From Cryptococcus deneoformans JEC21 (lineage: Eukaryota > Basidiomycota > Tremellomycetes > Tremellales > Cryptococcaceae), in the NCBI RefSeq assembly GCF_000091045.1, contig NC_006694.1, positions 1,032,001-1,096,000 on the forward strand: a stretch of 64,000 bases of DNA, read 5' to 3'. This document shows positions 58,976-64,000 of the stretch, piece after piece (the stretch's first letter is position 1; every line of letters begins with the position of its first letter). Made by a program: the position numbers and the translations under genes. The notes below the pieces were generated by a model, which was not told where the DNA came from, made no database searches, and saw only the letters and a program-made list of their open reading frames with translations.

Positions 58976-60679
58976 ATGGACCAATCGTCTGGCTCTTCAT
59001 CATCTCGCCATCTGCCGTTTGGCGGTCCTGGGGCACGAACAATTCTAGACGATGAACCAGGTCCATCCTCTCTGCCGGATTCACAAGGGTACCCTGAAAA
59101 TATGTATGAATCACACCCAGACGGTGCCCAGCAATTATCCCAGCAGTCAAGAGAGACCCACACTGCTTCACCTTCCCTAGACGGACCGCCAATCAAGCGC
59201 GTAGGGGGCAAGGCAAACGTCTCATCGGCGTGCGGGCCCTGCAAGCGGGCCCACTTGGCGTGTGACATTGGACGACCATGTAAGAGATGCATCAACATGG
59301 GTAAACAGGATCAATGTGAGGATGTACCGGTAAGTCTCGTTTTTTTACTAATTTCCCGTCGATCCTTTTCTACTCTTCCGTTGGTCAGCTATTGATGGCC
59401 TTTTCAGCACAAGAAGAGAGGAAGGCCAAAGGTCGCAAGACCGCCGCTCGGAGAACCGTACCATCGAACATCTAGGCCAGTGCCAGTGGCTGCCGATGCT
59501 GGTGGAATAGGCAGATGGAGAGGCCCATCAGTCTACGATCCGTCTTTCGTGCCGAATATGGACGCCGCACCTGGTCCTTCCATGACTGGCAGAGTATCCC
59601 CCCGCAGGGCCAGCTCGTCAAGCATGGACGCTTCTGCTGCTAGTTACCCCACTCCTGATCCTACCGCTCATCCCTTCACCTTGTTCACCACTACAGACTT
59701 CAAAATCTTGCGAGCTAGTCCATCCTGCTTCTCACTGGTTGGCTACCACCCTAACGAGTTCGTCAACCTCAACCTTCTTGATTGGATTCATCCACAAGAT
59801 AGACACTTGATTGACATGGAGAGAAATAAGCTGTTGGCAGTACCGTATGTAGAGGGACAGTTGAGGTCTGTCGAAGTGACCCAGGCGGCAATCACCCAAA
59901 GGACCGAATTGGAATTGTTGTCACCCGCTGAAGGAATGCGTGAACCCTATCCAAACAAGAATGTCCGTGTCCTTCATGTGGATAACCGCTTTAGCCCCTT
60001 CAATGTCCGACTTCACCTTGGCGGCGGGCTTGGTGCAAGCCTCTGGCAACCGGTAACTCTAGGCAGAGTGTATCTGGTCGTTTCCTTCCTTGCGATCCCT
60101 CGCAGTCATCATTTCCCTCCCGACGTACCTCCGGTACGACGACTTTCACAGATAAGCCCTCCAACACCTATAACCCCAGCTCCTGGCATGTCGGGTCAAG
60201 GGCTCCCAGGTTTCTCTTCCATCGCTGCCGGGGTTGACGGCCCTCAACCACGATACGACCAACCCCCACCACAAGTATACTACCCCCCACCGCAACCTCC
60301 AACGGCTCGTCCACCACCACCTCTTTCAGCACAGCCTTATCCCTCCTACCCACAAACGGCCATGCCGGCTAATGCACCCATGTATCCCCCTCGACGGTCG
60401 TCTTCGCCAAACTCTGCATACCGTACACCGCAAACAGCCAGTTATCCTATTAGCCCTACAGAGTATCAAATGCAGCCTGGATTTTACCCGCCTGCTGGAC
60501 CACATCCTCTTGGACCGCCTACAGTCATTGCCGGTGGAGAGTACAGACGGTCGAACTATGAGGAGTGGAGGATGGCGCAGCAAGCCGGTGCACCCGCATC
60601 TCTACTCCCTCCTAGAGATCACGCGGCGGTCACCGGTGGATCTTCAAACGATGCAACGAGACGAACTTGGGAGCTATAA
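58976..60679 (+). CDS. Zn2Cys6 transcription factor with AT-hook and PAS-like domain (ERT1/RDS2-like)
   Basis: Relatives such as Ert1/Rds2/AcuK control gluconeogenesis and non-fermentable carbon use; the target set here is inference. Zinc cluster: ACGPCKRAHLACDIGRPCKRC..QC (about 59230-59320), spacing C-x2-C-x6-C-x5-C-x2-C-x8-C. It is followed after the intron (about 59332-59407) by HKKRGRPKV, an AT-hook-like basic patch. A PAS-type fold follows: FTLFTTTDFKILRASPSCFSLVGYHPNEFVNLNLLDWIHPQDRHLID (about 59680-59815), then an insertion and LVVSFLAIPRS. The C-terminal 200 residues are Pro/Tyr/Gln-rich (60120-60660), a possible activation region. The ATG at 58976 is taken; another ATG at 58971, five bases earlier, is out of frame. 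Stop TAA at 60677-60679. Confidence 0.88.
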
Positions 60680-61179
60680 GATCGGCGCAAAATGGTTGAG
60701 ATGCCCAATAAATTTCAAATCCCCAATGAAAATTTTGGGAAAAAAACAATATGATAATTTCATGGATTAGACCTGTAATGAGCACTTGATAATGTCTTGA
60801 ATGGAAAAACGGTATTATTGTAGAGTTTCACGTATGGTTAGTAGAGCAAACGCGTCGTGTCATGACTTATTAACGCTTTTCTGTTGTTAGACGTGCATAC
60901 CCCTCCCAGTGGCTTTTGCAATGATGATTTGGGAAATTACAGTGAAATGAGACATATGTATGAATATAACCTTTACGCAAGCGGATACCAAAACCAAAGC
61001 CGGGGGTTAAAAAAATGGTTGGGAGATAGTCCCCTCTTACCAAGACAATTATAAGGCCAGACTGTGAACAGTGGATAGGTTCTCATGTATATAACCATCG
61101 TAGACCTTGAACTTGTCGCCTAGTCGTGTCCTTTATGATAGAAAAATTCACAGCAGTCGCGGCACACCTCTTCGCACAA
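60680..61179. other. Convergent 3' intergenic region
   Basis: 500 bases between the C6-PAS stop and the CaM-kinase stop. AT-rich; no gene or clear repeat seen. Confidence 0.45.
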
Positions 61180-62962
61180 TTAAATGGAGGCGGGAGCACC
61201 TGGTTGGATAACATCCTTCACGTCCTCCTATTATAAAATCGAGGATTAGCACAAACAATACCAACGACATGAACACACTGACCTGAGCCGCCTCTTCCTT
61301 GAACGCTTCCACTTCCTTCTTCAACTTTTCCTGCTCTGCCTCGGTCTGACCGTGGATAGTGGCACTGTGATCTTGGAGCCTGTGAACAGCCATCATACCC
61401 AAAACTGCCTTGCGGACTAAAGAGGTGTAAGTTCGGGTTCTTAAAGATTGGATACGATCAACTTACAAGTCTTCTTGGCATCGAAGGCGGCCTTGACGTT
61501 AGGCAACAAGTCAACACCCTTAGCCTCAGCGGGCTCGTCCTTGGAGGCTTCAACGTCTCTCAACCAAGGATGGTTTAACAATTCATCGACAGTAGGTCGA
61601 TTTGTGGGGTCGACAGTCAAGCAGTCACGCACGAACTGCCTGGCGGTTTCAGAGACACCCCCCCAATATTCGACAGGTTCGAAGCGATAGTCGCCCTTGC
61701 AGATGGCTTGCATTTCTTCATATTGCGAGTCGCGGTCGAAGGGGGTATAGCCACAAAGGAGGAAGTAGCTGTGAGCATGGTGAGCACCTAACGACTGCTG
61801 CTTGAATTAGGGAATACGCACGTGATGACACCGATGGCCCAAATATCCACAGGCTTACCATGACCGGCCTTTTTGAATATTTCAGGCTATTTGAGTTTGT
61901 CAGCTTGCGAAGCCCAACAGGGGTACAAGATACTTACAGCCATGTAACCAGGGGTCTTGGGAGGAAAATCAGCCAAATGCTCCCCACGTATATGAACCCA
62001 CTTACACCACATGTAGTAGTCAGAATGGCAAATTTATCGTCATCCAATACTTTGGACAATCCAAAGTCAGCCAACATGAGGTCCGCATCTTCGGCCTTGG
62101 ACTTGAAAAGAATGTTCTCCGGCTTCAAATCTGTTCAATCATGGTCAGCGTGTCGACGGGTTAGTCCATATAGGCTCACTCACCTCTGTGAACGATGCCT
62201 TGGTCATGGAGGTACTTGACGGCTGATGTTACAGTTCGCACAATATTGGCAGCATCCCTTTCCAAGGACGTCAGCTCCATACAACAGATTTTGAACAGCA
62301 AGCGATTGTGCCTCACTTCTCAAAGTAGCTTCCCTTGGCACAGATCCTGTCGAAAAGCTCTCCACCGGTACAAAGGTCAAAGACAAGCTGCAAAATGACC
62401 AGTCAACGAGCCACTCCCAAGTGAGCTTTCTCCTACGTACATAAAGATTGTGGGTAGTCTCGAAAAAGTCGTGTAGTTGAACGATGTTCTTGTGGCCAGC
62501 TGAAACTCGCTTAAGGACGGCAATTTCATTCCGGACCATATGCTCTCGGCCCTATTGACATGCTCAGTAACCGTCATGACCGATGGGTCACTCTTGACAT
62601 ACCATCAAGAACTTCTTATTAAGTACCTTGCAGGCGTAGTATTCACCGGTCTGTGAAGCCAAATATTAGCCTAGCTTTTATGACTCACTCGCAATGGCTC
62701 CGGAGAGGATGTTGAAGCGCAACCATTACAGCGTGGAAGAACACGCACCGTGATGTGAACACATTCTTTGACAACAGCGCTAATATAAAAGTCGAGTGCA
62801 TGAGCTTGGCCACTACGGTGATGTATCCATGGGAAGAAGAACTGACTACGTTCCACTACAAAGATAACAGATCGTTAGCGGAGCTCGGCATTTGAGCGGA
62901 GCTGCTCACCTTCCTAGTGTCTTTCCAGTCTTGTACTGGCAGGGCACAGTCTGAGGGGCCAT
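61180..62962 (-). CDS. CMK1: Calcium/calmodulin-dependent protein kinase (CMK1 type)
   Basis: Ser/Thr kinase of the CAMK family. The first exon gives MAPQTVPCQYKTGKTLG, followed by a 9-nt exon (62847-62855) and a 31-nt exon (62749-62779) that together rebuild the glycine loop GSGTYAVVKECVHIT. Then GEYYACKVLNKKFL (ATP Lys), HRDLKPENILF, ADFGLSKVL, CGTPGYMAPEIF and DCLTVDPTNRPTVDELLNHPWL. After the kinase domain, AAFDAKKTFRKAVLGMMAVHRL looks like the autoinhibitory/calmodulin-binding helix. A coiled tail ends EDVKDVIQPGAPASI, TAA at 61180-61182. About ten introns. An in-frame upstream ATG at 63059-63061 would add a hydrophobic N-terminus; I prefer 62962 because family members begin near PCQYKTGKTLG. 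Confidence 0.9.
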
Positions 62963-63487
62963 GTAGGGGTGACTGACGGTCTTGTGGGCTGCGGCGATAG
63001 AGGGGTGAAGTATGAATATAAGATCGATATGAAGATTACAGAGGATCAATGGCAGTTGCATGAAGGGATTATTAGAGCTAATTGACGGGGAGCTGCTTGT
63101 CGCCTGGCGCGTCGGCCTCCGCGACCAACCAGGATGCGGTGTAATGCTCGCAGTCCATCAAGCATAGCACAATTATGGATGGTTCATTTTGGACCTTAGA
63201 TTCATGCATGACTACCACAAGGCTATTGTATGTTTACATATTTGGCCGGTACAATCCGAGAGATCGTCAAGAAAGGACAGAGGACGCTGTGTTGTTATGG
63301 GCTGCGCGCACTCCTCAGGATGGGAGACCAACATGCGTTGTTGCCATGGGGCATCACTCAGAAAAATATGTGTCATGCATACAGCTACATATATTGCCAT
63401 TTCCTTATAATCAATTTCCCTGCACCACAATCCCGAGGCACTATAGCCTACCACACCGCGTCCAAGAAAAAGTCAGCAGGGACTCAC
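62963..63487. promoter_or_regulatory. CMK1 upstream region
   Basis: 525 bases between the start of the kinase gene and the stop of the THO1-like gene, both on the minus strand. It must hold the kinase promoter and leader. An ATG in frame with the kinase lies at 63059-63061, 33 codons upstream. Nothing else recognised. Confidence 0.4.
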
Positions 63488-64000
63488 CTATACTTTTACT
63501 TTTTTGGTGTCCTGTACGATATAACGCGGTCAGAAACAACTTTTGAACGTGCAGCAACAAATAGACGTACAGGCTCAGAGGCCGCATTTTGACCCTCTGT
63601 TTCCTCCACCACTGGCGGTTTGTTTGACCCGAACTTCTCAGCACGCTTCCTCTTCTTCTCCTCTTCAGCGGCAAGCTTGGCGGCCAATTCACTGGGGAAT
63701 CTATCAGCATTGACGGTCGCGTGATCTTTCAATAAATCACGTACGGGTCAACCTCCTCGGCTTTTTTCTCCGGTTTAGATGCAGGCTTTCCGGCTTCCTT
63801 CTTTTCAGGCAATCCAAATTTGGCCGCCCTCTTGGCAAGAATATCATCACTCAGCCCAAGAGAGTCCTTATTAATGGACGCAGCTTTTTCTCTCGTTTCA
63901 GCTGGTTTTGATTCGGCCTTTTCGGTCTTTGCAGGCTTGGTAGCGGAGGGTTTGGGCAAATTGAAAGGGATACCGAAGCGTTCAGCTCGTGCCTTCATAG
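63488..64000 (-). CDS. THO1/SARNP-like mRNP protein (5' partial)
   Basis: Tho1/SARNP couples transcription to mRNA export with the DExD ATPase Sub2. The visible C-terminal part has three copies of the family's short basic motif: KARAERFGIP, AKRAAKFGLP and KRAEKFGSN, spaced by Lys/Glu/Pro-rich linkers. The N-terminal SAP domain would lie beyond base 64000. Introns: one near 63695-63750 separating VDPYV from NADRFPSELAAKL, and a 58-nt intron (branch CTGAC) that joins SEP to DTKKVKV and TAG at 63488-63490. The Met at 63998 is internal, not a start. Confidence 0.82.

Overview
The window looks like nuclear chromosomal DNA of a basidiomycetous yeast of the Cryptococcus neoformans/gattii type. This rests on three observations: densely packed genes cut by many short introns (about 49-67 nt, GT..AG, with CTAAC/CTGAC-like branch points), a coding base composition near 50% GC, and protein families and architectures typical of Tremellales (long Ser/Thr-rich or Pro-rich inserts, Ert1-like C6/PAS regulator, CFA20-domain protein). 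The species call is inference. I see no transposon, phage, CRISPR or operon. All exon boundaries were worked out by eye from splice signals and protein-family fit.

Layout. 1-2727: 3' part of the Rho-GEF CDC24 (+). 3547-6735: MFS transporter (-). 8267-10906: GH18 chitinase (+). 11337-15240: SFI1 centrin-binding protein (+). 15392-16522: otubain deubiquitinase (-). 16796-18034: G-patch protein (+). 18617-21383: DENND6-like protein (-). 21771-23666: VTT/TMEM41-like membrane protein (+). 24215-26068: BTB protein (-). 26229-27222: CFA20-domain protein (+). 27316-29602: ZUP1/Mug105-type deubiquitinase (-). 29931-31171: MIM1/TOM13 (+). 31281-31933: ARL5-type GTPase (-). 32162-33088: GAR1 (+). 33251-35111: eIF2B gamma (-). 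35494-36857: RNase H2 subunit B (+). 37111-39468: RING/TRAF-type zinc-finger protein (-). 39683-39772: intron-containing tRNA-Arg(UCG) (-). 40055-42487: bZIP + AT-hook + GATA-finger regulator (-). 42768-44736: COQ6 (+). 44866-47045: LSB5-like VHS protein (-). 47285-48662: YAF9 (+). 48784-49964: MGM101 (-). 50274-52809: APN2 (-). 53029-54728: M28 aminopeptidase (+). 54863-55857: Qc-SNARE of the Syn8 type (-). A 3.1-kb gene-poor stretch follows, then 58976-60679: Zn2Cys6/PAS regulator (+). 61180-62962: CaM kinase (-). 63488-64000: THO1/SARNP-like protein (-, partial).

The genes are mostly unrelated housekeeping functions, but several themes recur: DNA maintenance (APN2, RNase H2B, MGM101), chromatin and transcription control (YAF9, bZIP-GATA, C6-PAS, THO1), membrane traffic (SNARE, ARL5, DENND6, LSB5, VTT protein), ubiquitin processing (otubain, ZUP1-like, RING/TRAF) and mitochondria (MIM1, COQ6, MGM101). 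Organisation is striking: from SFI1 to the RING gene the strands alternate strictly, giving short shared promoters (about 160-390 bp) and tail-to-tail gaps that are often below 165 bp.

The points most worth a second look are the bZIP/AT-hook/GATA fusion, the CFA20-domain protein in a presumably non-flagellated yeast, the SNARE with His at the expected zero-layer Gln position, 7- and 9-nt coding exons, introns that must use a second AG, and the 3.1-kb leader/intergenic region before the C6-PAS regulator.
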